Of a stretch of 64,000 bases of DNA, positions 46,610 through 54,050 are shown in pieces. The notes under the pieces were generated by a model. That model did not search any database and was not told the origin of the DNA. It saw only the letters and a program-made list of their open reading frames with translations. A program made the position numbers and the translations under genes. How positions within the stretch are numbered: the stretch's first letter is position 1; each line of letters opens with the position of its first letter. This DNA comes from Sphingomonas sp. (GTDB lineage Bacteria > Pseudomonadota > Alphaproteobacteria > Sphingomonadales > Sphingomonadaceae), in the NCBI GenBank assembly GCA_021732445.1, contig JAKFUZ010000006.1, forward strand, positions 223,631 to 287,630, in the 5' to 3' direction.

Positions 46610-47247
46610 GGCAGCCAGTCGCCGAGATGAGCGCGGATGGCTTCGGCAACCGCATCGGCCGAGCCGCTGGCATCAATTACCCGGAACCGGCCCGGCTCCG
46701 CTGCGGCAAAGCCGCGAAACGCTGCATTCACCTGCTGATGGAAGTCGTCACCGCGCGCGGCGAAACGGTCGGCCGCGGCACCATCGCGCGCAGCCGCCCG
46801 GGCGCGGCCCGCATCAACGGCCATGTCGAGCAGAAACGTCCGGTCAGGCAGCAATCCCCCGGACCCGAAACCATGCAGCGCGAGAATGGCAGCGTCGTCC
46901 AGCCCGCCGGCCACGCCCTGATAGGCCCGGCTGCTGTCAATAAAGCGGTCGCAGACTACCCAGGTGCCAGCCTCGATCGCCGGCCGAACGCACCTTTCCA
47001 CATGATCGGCACGGGCAGCGGCAAACAGCAGCGCCTCCGCATGTGCGCTCCAGCGACCGACATCGCCTTTCATCAGCAGCGCCCGGATTGCCTCGGCGCC
47101 AGCGCTGCCGCCCGGCTCGCGCGTCAAAATCGCGGGAATGTCGCGGGCAGCAAGCATCGTCAGCAACCGGCTTGCCTGGGTTGATTTGCCCGCGCCCTCC
47201 CCGCCTTCCAGCGAGATGAATTTGCCGGGAGCGCCCGCGCCGCTCAC
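46606..47247 (-). CDS. tmk: Thymidylate kinase
   Basis: 213 residues. The P-loop is EGGEGAGKSTQ, followed by REPGGSAGAEAIR, the substrate segment DRFIDSSRAYQG, and a LID-like Arg/Ala-rich region. It phosphorylates dTMP to dTDP. Overlaps of 4 bp with dacA upstream and holB downstream indicate one operon. Confidence 0.96.
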   Translation of the reverse strand: MSGAGAPGKFISLEGGEGAGKSTQASRLLTMLAARDIPAILTREPGGSAGAEAIRALLMKGDVGRWSAHAEALLFAAARADHVERCVRPAIEAGTWVVCDRFIDSSRAYQGVAGGLDDAAILALHGFGSGGLLPDRTFLLDMAVDAGRARAAARDGAAADRFAARGDDFHQQVNAAFRGFAAAEPGRFRVIDASGSADAVAEAIRAHLGDWLP

Positions 47248-48413
47248 ATGCCAAACAGCCCGAGCAGCCCCGCCCAGACGCTGCCAAAAAAGCCCGCGCG
47301 CGGCACCGCTTTGTCCGCAACCAGCGGCAGGCTCTGGCTCGGCATGCCCGGCGCGCTGACGACAAGATCGGCGATATGCTGGCCGGCCGCGATCGGCGCT
47401 TTCACTGGCCCGTCATACACGACTTTTGCCTGCAGCGCCGGGATGCGCCCCGCCGGCAATGATACCGACAGGTCACGCGGTGCCACCAGCCCGACATGAT
47501 TGGCGGTGCCAAGCTGCACCTGCGCCGTCTCGACCTTGCGGCCCTTTGCGACCAGCATCCGCGACTGCCAGGCGCCAAAGCCCCATTCCATGAACCTCAC
47601 CGATTCCGCTATCCGCTGGTTGAAGCTCGAAAGGCCGGCCAGCACCATTACCAGGCGCCGTCCTTTTTGTTCGGCTGATCCCGTGAAACCAAAGCCCGCT
47701 TCGTCTGTGTGGCCAGTCTTCAGCCCGTCAGCCCCGGCAACGCGGCCGAGCAGCGGATCGCGATTATCTTGCCTGATGGCTTGCCCGCCAAGCGTTTTGC
47801 CCCAGGTAAAATCGGGCCGCGAATAGAATTGCTTGTAGAATCTGGGGAAGTTCTCAATCGTCGCCGTCGCCAAATGCCCCAGGTCGCGCGCCGTGACATA
47901 GGTTATGCCACCGTCCGGCCAGCCATTTGAGGTGCCAAAATGGCTGTTGGCAAGGCCGATGCGCCTGCCGGCATCGTTCATCCGGTCGACAAAGGCCGCT
48001 TCGGTGCCCGAAATCCCCTCGGCAAGCACGACGCAAGCGTCATTCCCCGACAAGGTTATGATACCGTAAAGTAAATTGGCCACGCTGACTTTTTCGTTGG
48101 CGCTCAAAAACATGGTCGAGCCGGCCGCCGGACCATGCCACTTGGCCCATGTTTCCGGTCGTACGGTAAAGCTGTCGGTCAGCTTCAACTCGCCGCGAGC
48201 GACCATTTCGAACGCGACATACACGGTCATCATCTTGGCCATCGACGCAGGCGGGATGCGGCGATCCGCATCGCGCGCGAACAGCACCGCACCCGACGAC
48301 AGATCCTGCATGAACGCAATTGGCGCCGGCGTTTCAAAACGCGGCGCGCCGGCCCTTGCGGGTACCGCCACTGCCATGGCGGCCAACAGCAACGAGAAAC
48401 GTAGCATGGTCAT
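47244..48413 (-). CDS. dacA: D-alanyl-D-alanine carboxypeptidase (DacA/PBP5 type)
   Basis: 389 residues with an N-terminal signal peptide (ending near VPARAG). Penicillin-binding motifs: SMAKMM (active-site Ser), SGNDA and KTGHTDEAG. A PBP5 C-terminal beta domain and an amphipathic terminal helix for membrane attachment follow. It trims the terminal D-Ala of peptidoglycan stem peptides in the periplasm. Confidence 0.95.
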   Translation of the reverse strand: MTMLRFSLLLAAMAVAVPARAGAPRFETPAPIAFMQDLSSGAVLFARDADRRIPPASMAKMMTVYVAFEMVARGELKLTDSFTVRPETWAKWHGPAAGSTMFLSANEKVSVANLLYGIITLSGNDACVVLAEGISGTEAAFVDRMNDAGRRIGLANSHFGTSNGWPDGGITYVTARDLGHLATATIENFPRFYKQFYSRPDFTWGKTLGGQAIRQDNRDPLLGRVAGADGLKTGHTDEAGFGFTGSAEQKGRRLVMVLAGLSSFNQRIAESVRFMEWGFGAWQSRMLVAKGRKVETAQVQLGTANHVGLVAPRDLSVSLPAGRIPALQAKVVYDGPVKAPIAAGQHIADLVVSAPGMPSQSLPLVADKAVPRAGFFGSVWAGLLGLFGM

Positions 48414-48454
48414 AAGTGCTGGAAATTCCCTGATCGGACGCGATTGAGCGCGGG

Positions 48455-49423
48455 CTAGCGGGTGACGCGCGCCGAGCCATAGCCTCGTTTGGCAATGGCG
48501 TCACGCGCTTGCTGGGCGGATTGTGCGGTGCTGAACGGCCCCAGCCGCACACGATACAGCGCCCCCACCGCCTGCGACTGACCGCCGACTGACCGGGCGA
48601 GCGCGCTTGCCCGTTCGGCGCTGGAAAGTGCCGCGATCTGAACGAAATAGCTGCCGCTTGCGGGCGGCGGCGCGGTTGTTGCCGTCGTCGCGACCGGCGC
48701 GGGCCGGGCCGTCGCCGGCACAGGTCCGGCGGGCTTTGCCGCTGACGGCTCGGGAAAGCTCGCGCCCGGAGCCTTTGGTCTGTCGGTCGTTTTCGCCAAT
48801 GTCGCTCGGGCTGCTCCCTGCGCCGGCCCCGTGGCGCGCGCGGGAGGGGCCGTTGCGGGCGACGGCGCCGATGCCGCAACCGGCGATATCGCCCTTGTCG
48901 CTGGCGCAGCCGGCAAAGCGCGGCGCAGGCCGGTCAGCAGGATCGGTGGCGCGTCCAGCCGCGGCGACGCGGGCTTGCCCTCGCGCAGGGCCTGCTGGTC
49001 GCTGCCGGGCGGATTGACGCGGCGCACCCGCACGGCAAATGGTGCAGAAGTGGCGCCAATCAGCCGCGCTGCCGCCGACGACAGCCGCAGGATATACCCC
49101 GCCGGCGCCGCTTCCTGACGGGCAACCAGCACCAGCGCCGTGTGCCCGGTCTCAAGCGACGTGATCTCGACAAAGCTGTTGGCGGGCAACATCGCATGTG
49201 ATGCCGTGATACCGCCCAGTTCGGCACCATCGGCGATTGCCGCATAGCCAACCGCATCAAAACGCGCCGCATCGCCGCTTGCAGTGGAATCGGCGCGCGG
49301 CTTATCCGCCAGGGTCCGGTCGGTGGCCAGTGGCTGCTGCGCGGCCAGCGGCGTTGGCGCAACCGACATCGCGCCGGCAACCGCTACCGCGCACACACAA
49401 AAACGTCTAATTCTCAACAGCAT
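48455..49423 (-). CDS. RlpA-like SPOR-domain protein with degenerate barrel
   Basis: 322 residues: a signal peptide, a double-psi-beta-barrel region (about 55-140), a long Ala/Pro-rich linker and a C-terminal SPOR domain (YFVQIAALSSAERA... YRVRLGPFSTAQSA) that binds denuded septal glycan. In the barrel the RlpA segments for TANGE and NDRGP are lost; only the His of SHAMLP persists. Lytic transglycosylase activity is therefore unlikely and it may act as a septal scaffold. It overlaps the upstream transglycosylase gene by 17 bp. Confidence 0.85.
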   Translation of the reverse strand: MLLRIRRFCVCAVAVAGAMSVAPTPLAAQQPLATDRTLADKPRADSTASGDAARFDAVGYAAIADGAELGGITASHAMLPANSFVEITSLETGHTALVLVARQEAAPAGYILRLSSAAARLIGATSAPFAVRVRRVNPPGSDQQALREGKPASPRLDAPPILLTGLRRALPAAPATRAISPVAASAPSPATAPPARATGPAQGAARATLAKTTDRPKAPGASFPEPSAAKPAGPVPATARPAPVATTATTAPPPASGSYFVQIAALSSAERASALARSVGGQSQAVGALYRVRLGPFSTAQSAQQARDAIAKRGYGSARVTR

Positions 49424-50453
49424 CAGCCAATAATCCTACCGACAGCGCATAAAAGTTCGAACAATTATAATCCAGGATCACCCGATAATTTCCAGTCAAG
49501 AGATAGCCCGTCTTGCCAGGGCCGTCGGGCTCAAGCAGCGTTGCCTGCACATTGTTGGCTGGCCAGCTTTTGGTCAGCGGCATTATCCCTAATGTGCGCC
49601 ACTCCGCGACAGTGCGCCATTTGCTGTGTCGCGCAAAAACCTTGGGGCAACGCGGCGACACCGTGGCCGCGCCCAGCCTTGTGCGATCAAGCGATGCGGG
49701 CACGGATACGGCCAGCCCCCAGGGTTCGCCCGGGCGCCATCCGGCGTCGCTGAAATAGCTGGCGATCGAGGCGAGCGTATCGGCCGGGCTGGACCAGATG
49801 TCGACCTTCCCGTCGCCGTCGCCGTCGCGCGCGAGCCTGAGATATACCGATGGCAGAAACTGCGGCCCGCCCATCGCCCCTGCCCAGCTTCCGACGAGCT
49901 TGGACCGGGGCACGCCACCATCGACGATTTTCAGCGCCGCGACAAATTCTTCGGTGAACAGATCGCGCCGGCGCCCTTCATACGCCAAAGTGGCGAGTGC
50001 CTGTGCCAAATCAAAGCCACCCGTCACCGCCCCATAGCTCGTTTCATGCCCCCAAATCGCTACCATGATCGATTCAGGCACTCCGGTTTCGCGCTCAATC
50101 TGCGCCAGCCTGGCGCGTTGTGCCTGATAGGCAGCCCGGCCGCCCGCAATTCGCTGAGCATCGACATGGCGTGCCTTGTACGGGGCAAAATCCGGGATCG
50201 GCGCGGTGGGATCGCTCCCCGGCTGTGCCCGGTCAAGCGCGATGACCCGCGGGTTGAGCCGCAGCGTCGGCACCACGGCATCAATCGTTGCGCGGCTTAC
50301 CCCCCGGCTGGCCGCCTCACGCGCCAAAATCTGCACAAAAGCCTGGAACCCCGCCTCGTCCTGCGCCACACCTGCGCCGCTGCCGGTCAGGCACAGCGCC
50401 AGCGCAACAACGAGGGTGGCCGCTCGGCGGCAGGTGGAAAGCGTCGGGGCCAT
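49407..50453 (-). CDS. Lytic murein transglycosylase (MltB-like)
   Basis: 348 residues from ATG 50453; an in-frame GTG/ATG extension to 50522 is less likely because a signal peptide (TLVVALALCLTGSGAGVAQ) starts near this ATG. The SLT fold shows the catalytic Glu in WGHETSYGAVTGGF, then GAMGGPQFLPSVY and DGDGDGKVDIW. There is a C-terminal peptidoglycan-binding-like tail (YLLTGNYRVILDYNCSNFYALSVGLLAD). It should act in the periplasm with the downstream SPOR protein. Confidence 0.93.
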   Translation of the reverse strand: MAPTLSTCRRAATLVVALALCLTGSGAGVAQDEAGFQAFVQILAREAASRGVSRATIDAVVPTLRLNPRVIALDRAQPGSDPTAPIPDFAPYKARHVDAQRIAGGRAAYQAQRARLAQIERETGVPESIMVAIWGHETSYGAVTGGFDLAQALATLAYEGRRRDLFTEEFVAALKIVDGGVPRSKLVGSWAGAMGGPQFLPSVYLRLARDGDGDGKVDIWSSPADTLASIASYFSDAGWRPGEPWGLAVSVPASLDRTRLGAATVSPRCPKVFARHSKWRTVAEWRTLGIMPLTKSWPANNVQATLLEPDGPGKTGYLLTGNYRVILDYNCSNFYALSVGLLADAVEN

Positions 50454-50528
50454 TGATGACAGCCTTGCCACACTGGCCAGGCGACATGAACCCCCAAAGG
50501 CGGGCGCTTGCGGGAAAACCACAACCCC

Positions 50529-50557
50529 TTGCGCCGAACCGCATCCTGCCCCTATGC
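50529..50557 (+). promoter_or_regulatory. Promoter of the split tRNA-Ser gene
   Basis: TTGCGC (50529-50534), a 17-bp spacer and CTATGC (50552-50557) lie 12 bp before the tRNA 5' end. Because the tRNA is split, this promoter now points into the element and at its own tRNA-Ser. Confidence 0.45.
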
Positions 50558-50569
50558 GATTTTTCAGAC

Positions 50570-50608
50570 GGACAGGTGGCCGAGTGGTTTAAGGCAGCGG
50601 TCTTGAAA
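50570..50608 (+). pseudogene. 5' half of split tRNA-Ser(UGA)
   Basis: Acceptor strand GGACAGG (50570-50576), D arm GCC...GGC, anticodon stem GCGGT (50597-50601) and loop CTTGAAA (50602-50608). The following bases (GCTAC) cannot pair with GCGGT. The correct partner ACCGC, the long variable arm, the T arm and acceptor CCTGTCC are found at 58771-58817, directly after another CTTGAAA. The gene is interrupted exactly in the anticodon loop. Confidence 0.9.
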
Positions 50609-50732
50609 GCTACTGGAGCTTGTGACCGGCGCGTGGAAATAGGAGTGTGGTTACAATGGGTTAGCGTGGGTCCGATTCGCCGGGTGGCTTCACCCATAAG
50701 CGGACCGTAAGCTGCCGCCCCGGAAACGGCAT

Positions 50733-50822
50733 GGAAGAGTGTCCGAGTGGTTTAAGGAACTGGTCTTGAAAACCAGCGAGCGGGCAACCGCTCCGTGGGT
50801 TCGAATCCCACCTCTTCCGCCA
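50733..50822 (+). tRNA. tRNA-Ser(UGA), intact, element-borne
   Basis: Acceptor GGAAGAG (50733-50739) pairs with CTCTTCC (50812-50818), then G and encoded CCA. The D arm is TCC...GGA, the anticodon stem CTGGT/ACCAG surrounds CTTGAAA (anticodon TGA), the long variable arm is of class II type, and the T arm is GTGGG-TTCGAAT-CCCAC. It differs from the split host gene in the acceptor, D-stem, anticodon stem and variable arm but has the same anticodon. It lies between the two halves, so it belongs to the element. Confidence 0.95.
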
Positions 50823-50966
50823 ACCTCACAGCAACGCCCCGCACCCGAGGGCGCGAGGCGCTGCACAGCGTCAGGCCGTAGAAGTACCAGCCCCGCTGGC
50901 GCGGTCGTTGGATTTATCGAGGAACGCACCGCTATGCCTCGGCGTGGCGACTTCCGGCCACGAACC

Positions 50967-51350
50967 CTAGAAACTTGAATATCGGTCTTCGTCTCCCCTG
51001 CAACCGACAAAGCCATCACCGACGCAAAGACGCTGGCGGATCACGTCCTCGCTCCAAAATGGCATCTTGCACTTGAGACAGCGATGCCAGCCCACCTTCC
51101 TGACCACGCGGGGCGGATAATCCGTGTCCATAACCGGCTCTCGGCGCACGCCACCGTCGAACGGCCATCGCGATGGGACAATCATACCCTGCAAATCCAC
51201 GCCAGCCTTCGGAGCGAACCCCCAAGTGTCCCGAGGTGCCGCCTTCGTTCGCGCGACGGGTGCCGGGGGTGCTGGCGGCGCGGGTTGCGGCTGCTGACCC
51301 TGCTGAGCGCGCCACGCTAGTAGCCACGCTGGCTCACCGTCAGCGAGCAT
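50967..51350 (-). CDS. Small protein with Cys-rich C-terminus
   Basis: 127 residues from ATG 51350, overlapping the previous gene by 11 bp. A Gln/Pro/Ala-rich N-terminal part is followed by WHRCLKCKMPFWSEDVI and a CVGDGFVGCRG segment, i.e. two Cys pairs that could bind zinc. No family is recognised. It is the last gene of a chain of overlapping minus-strand small genes in the element. Confidence 0.55.
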   Translation of the reverse strand: MLADGEPAWLLAWRAQQGQQPQPAPPAPPAPVARTKAAPRDTWGFAPKAGVDLQGMIVPSRWPFDGGVRREPVMDTDYPPRVVRKVGWHRCLKCKMPFWSEDVIRQRLCVGDGFVGCRGDEDRYSSF

Positions 51351-51561
51351 ACGCCACCGCCCAAACCCCCGCGTCTTCCCACGCACGCAGAGCGTCGATG
51401 ATTTCGTAGAACTCGTCGCCCAGCTTGCCCGCAGCGATCTGCGCGTAGGAATCGTCAACGAACTTGTCGAATGTGCCAAACCAGACGGTGATCGGCGATG
51501 GTCGCGGCTTCCGACCCTTCTCCACCTTGGCGACTCGCCGTTGAAGGGTGCGGAGCGACAT
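51340..51561 (-). CDS. Small hypothetical protein
   Basis: 73 residues, MSLRTLQRRVAKVEKGRKPR... at the basic N-terminus and an acidic amphipathic C-terminal half (FDKFVDDSYAQIAAGKLGDEFYEIIDALRAWEDAG). No known family. Starts 7 bp after the previous gene ends and overlaps the next, so it is probably cotranslated. Confidence 0.55.
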   Translation of the reverse strand: MSLRTLQRRVAKVEKGRKPRPSPITVWFGTFDKFVDDSYAQIAAGKLGDEFYEIIDALRAWEDAGVWAVAYAR

Positions 51562-51567
51562 GCGTGG

Positions 51568-51756
51568 TCAGCTTCGCAGGCGCGCCGCCATCGCCCGGTA
51601 CGCGGGCGAGTCAACGGTCATAGCGGTCTGCGTGGCCTCAATAGCGAACTCCTCGTCAGGTACGGTGGCATGGCAACGGACGAGTGCAGCGCGGATTTCC
51701 CGCTGGTCCTCCGCCTCAAGGCGTTGGCGCTCGCTCAGTGGCAGATCAGCTTGCAT
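51568..51756 (-). CDS. Small hypothetical protein
   Basis: 62 residues from ATG 51756. The sequence is charged and helical (LPLSERQRLEAEDQREIRAALVRCHATVP). Its start lies inside the end of the 57-residue gene upstream, an arrangement that supports translational coupling. Function unknown. Confidence 0.5.
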   Translation of the reverse strand: MQADLPLSERQRLEAEDQREIRAALVRCHATVPDEEFAIEATQTAMTVDSPAYRAMAARLRS

Positions 51757-51919
51757 GGTTCGCCCCCACGGCAGCAGGCCGCGCGGGCCGGAGGAAGAAC
51801 GGCGAGACACCCATCTGCACCGCTTCAGCATCCAGAGCCTGCATCCGCTGGTAGAGGTTCGCATATTCCGCCTGCATCTCGGTCAGACGAATGTTCACAG
51901 GGTTGGGCGTGTCAGTCAT
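51746..51919 (-). CDS. Mini-gene, 57 residues
   Basis: ATG 51917-51919 to TGA 51746-51748. The product starts MTDTPNPVNIRLTEMQAEYA and continues with a helix-rich LYQRMQALDAEAVQMGVSP. It overlaps the genes on both sides (8 bp upstream, 11 bp downstream). The regular overlaps are the main evidence that it is real. Confidence 0.5.
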   Translation of the reverse strand: MTDTPNPVNIRLTEMQAEYANLYQRMQALDAEAVQMGVSPFFLRPARPAAVGANHAS

Positions 51920-52331
51920 GGTGGATCACCTTCAGTTGAGTGAGAATATCGAAGCAGTCGGCACGGACCTGCCAGTTGTCGCAGTCGCGCATGACCTCGG
52001 CGCATGTGGTGACCACGACCTGCCGCATCTGCCCGCGCTCCTGATCGTCCATGCTGGCGACGGCATCGCAAATGGGCTTGAAGCGCCCCGTGTTGCGAAT
52101 GTCGCTGTAGCTGAGCGGCACGACATGGACCGGATAGGCAAGCTGGTCCGCCATGCTGACAGCCCACGCGACGGCGGCGTCGTAGTCGCTGATGGGCTGG
52201 TATGGCAGGTGGCGCACTGTGCGCGTGCCGGGTTCGTCACCGGGCATCGTCAAGGACACGCGCACGAACACATCGTCCGCTTCCGGTTCCTCCGTGATGA
52301 CCCTGTTCCGAGAAGTGTTGATGACTGTCAT
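51912..52331 (-). CDS. Hypothetical protein
   Basis: 139 residues, MTVINTSRNRVITEEPEADDVFVRVSLTM.. at the start, then a mixed alpha/beta region (YDAAVAWAVSMADQLAYPVHVVPL) and two Cys near the end. No recognisable family. First of the overlapping small-gene chain in the element. Confidence 0.6.
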   Translation of the reverse strand: MTVINTSRNRVITEEPEADDVFVRVSLTMPGDEPGTRTVRHLPYQPISDYDAAVAWAVSMADQLAYPVHVVPLSYSDIRNTGRFKPICDAVASMDDQERGQMRQVVVTTCAEVMRDCDNWQVRADCFDILTQLKVIHHD

Positions 52332-52416
52332 AGGGTGCCCCTAGGAGTGGATTCTTGGATATGCGCGAGGCTCTCGGCTTCCACGCAAACGGCCCGTATT
52401 TTGCCGAACGGTGCGA

Positions 52417-52896
52417 TCACGAATACTTCTCCTCAAGAGCGGCGATCCGGGCCTCAAGCTGCTCGGTGGCGCGGATGCTGCTGAGCGCGTTCACGGCCTC
52501 CAGTATTTGCCGACCGATGTCGGGCGACACTGCGCCGGATGCGATTGCCGCTAGAATGGCCTCGGCCTGCTGACTGGCGGGCGCGGTGTGGTCAAAATCG
52601 AACTGGACAGTCTGCGCCTGCGATTTGAGCGCGGGCACGATGCGAGCGAGGATCAAAGCCGCACTGGAACTGTCGCCCTCCATCGCCTTCGATATGACCG
52701 CGTCTAAGATGCCATCGGCATTTTCGAGCATTCGCTGCACGAGCTTGGATTGCGGAGATAGACCGGGAGGGCGGCCAGCCGGGTTTGGGCTTTTCATTCC
52801 TTTATACCAATTTGGGTTGCCTTCGGCCACGATCCCGTCTCGCGGCGGCTCGGGGGTCCAGCCTTCTCTCCATGGAGGGATTTGGGGTGCAGTCAC
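52417..52896 (-). CDS. DUF5681-type protein, possibly terminase-small-like
   Basis: 159 residues from GTG 52896, with GAGG 5-6 nt upstream; the frame is open further upstream to 53007. Residues about 25-45 read NPNWYKGMKSPNPAGRPPGLS, the DUF5681 signature found in phage and satellite proteins near terminase genes. The remainder is helical, with a terminal coiled coil (TEQLEARIAALEEKYS). A DNA-packaging recognition role is inference. Confidence 0.6.
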   Translation of the reverse strand: MTAPQIPPWREGWTPEPPRDGIVAEGNPNWYKGMKSPNPAGRPPGLSPQSKLVQRMLENADGILDAVISKAMEGDSSSAALILARIVPALKSQAQTVQFDFDHTAPASQQAEAILAAIASGAVSPDIGRQILEAVNALSSIRATEQLEARIAALEEKYS

Positions 52897-52940
52897 GTTC
52901 GCCTCAATTTGATGGAACAGGGTCGGATCAATCGGTCGAG

Positions 52941-53693
52941 TCAGACCGGCACAGCAAAAGACTCGTTTGCAGCTTTTACCCTCGCCCTGACCTGATCTGG
53001 CGTCCAAATCCGAACGACGATCTTCTCGCCGCGACGGCCTTCCTCGGTCTGCTCGATTACGCCGACCGCCTCGCGGTGCGCCTTCGTGAGCAGCTTGTAT
53101 CGCTCGTTGAGCATGTCGGCGGCGGCACGCATGGCGCGCACCTTCTTCGCTTCAACCGGGCGCTGGGCGTTGTGCCAGTCGCGCAGATATTCGGCGTGCA
53201 GTTCCTCCGACAGACCCGACAGGTAGCTGGGCGCGCCAAGCACGGCGGTGGCGGTCGTCTCGTCGCCCGCTTCGATGGCCTTCCGCAGCGCGTTCATCTT
53301 CTCGCCGTCTTTGAGACCCGCGAAATGCGCGCGAATTTCGGATGCCATCGAGGCCGTGGCGCGCTGCTCGACCGGGGCGTAAAGCTCCTTCTCGATTTTC
53401 GCGATATTGTTGTTCAGCACATCGGTCGTGCGTGACCACGCTGCATAAACTTTGTCCATGCGCTTGGTGGCGTAATTATCGACCTCGATGAGTTGCGCCC
53501 ATTCGTTGAGGGTCGGATTGGTCGCTGCCGCCGCCTTCGCGTTATGGATGCCTTTCAGCGCCTCGAAGGCCTCGCTGACCGCTGTCTCGGTCGCGCCAAG
53601 CAACGGGCGAGTATCGTCATCGTAATCGGCAATCTCACCGGAGATACCGGGATGAAGAGTTGGCGAGATTCGGGTGTCGGTTTCTTCGGCCAT
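52941..53693 (-). CDS. Hypothetical helical protein
   Basis: 250 residues, acidic and almost wholly helical (repeated Ala/Glu/Lys-rich segments such as NNNIAKIEKELYAPVEQRATASMA and VEAKKVRAMRAAADMLNERY). No enzyme motif or membrane segment. Size and composition would suit a scaffold- or coiled-coil-type protein, but no function is claimed. It is followed 45 bp later by the DUF5681-type gene. Confidence 0.7.
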   Translation of the reverse strand: MAEETDTRISPTLHPGISGEIADYDDDTRPLLGATETAVSEAFEALKGIHNAKAAAATNPTLNEWAQLIEVDNYATKRMDKVYAAWSRTTDVLNNNIAKIEKELYAPVEQRATASMASEIRAHFAGLKDGEKMNALRKAIEAGDETTATAVLGAPSYLSGLSEELHAEYLRDWHNAQRPVEAKKVRAMRAAADMLNERYKLLTKAHREAVGVIEQTEEGRRGEKIVVRIWTPDQVRARVKAANESFAVPV

Positions 53694-53716
53694 ATCGAAC
53701 TGTACCTTCGGACAAA

Positions 53717-53798
53717 AGTTACGGTGGGCTTATGGGTAACTGGCCGAGCCGCAGTTCCGCAATAGTTACCAGTAAAAACAATGAGTTCCGTAGTTCCG
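53717..53798. repeat. AGTT(A/C)C(G/C) short-repeat cluster
   Basis: Copies at 53717-53723 (AGTTACG), 53753-53759, 53784-53790 and 53792-53798 (AGTTCCG), 53764-53770 (AGTTACC), and an inverted copy GGTAACT at 53735-53741. They lie in the 357-bp divergent gap 53694-54050 between the helical-protein gene and the RHH-YfbU gene. The rest of that gap shows no gene, only a GCCGCTAC/GGCGCTAC repeat near 53870 and the TATACGG pair before the RHH-YfbU start. The copies could be operators or replication iterons. Confidence 0.45.
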
Positions 53799-54050
53799 AA
53801 GGTCACGACCGCAAAATTGTATATTTGTTGTTCGTCTGTAAGCGGCTGAAACTAGGCGGAAGATAGAGCCGCTACGGTGGCGCTACAGCGGTGGCCGCGC
53901 ATGGCCGCACCCCTGCTGGCGACAGTGCAGCTTTCGTGCCCCCGTACCCCGGCGCTGCGGCCCGCACATGGTGACCACGCGCAAGGGCTTGCCAAATCCA
54001 ACACCCGGCGCCATATACGGCGTTACGTACAACTATACGGGATAACGGAC

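Noticed and set aside
50570..50700. A single degenerate tRNA-Ser at the left junction
   Set aside because: The 5' half is perfect and the 3' part does not pair at all; the true 3' half is 8.2 kb away, so a split gene explains it better. A faint GTGGGTCCGATTCGCC T-arm-like stretch near 50665 may be a chance match.
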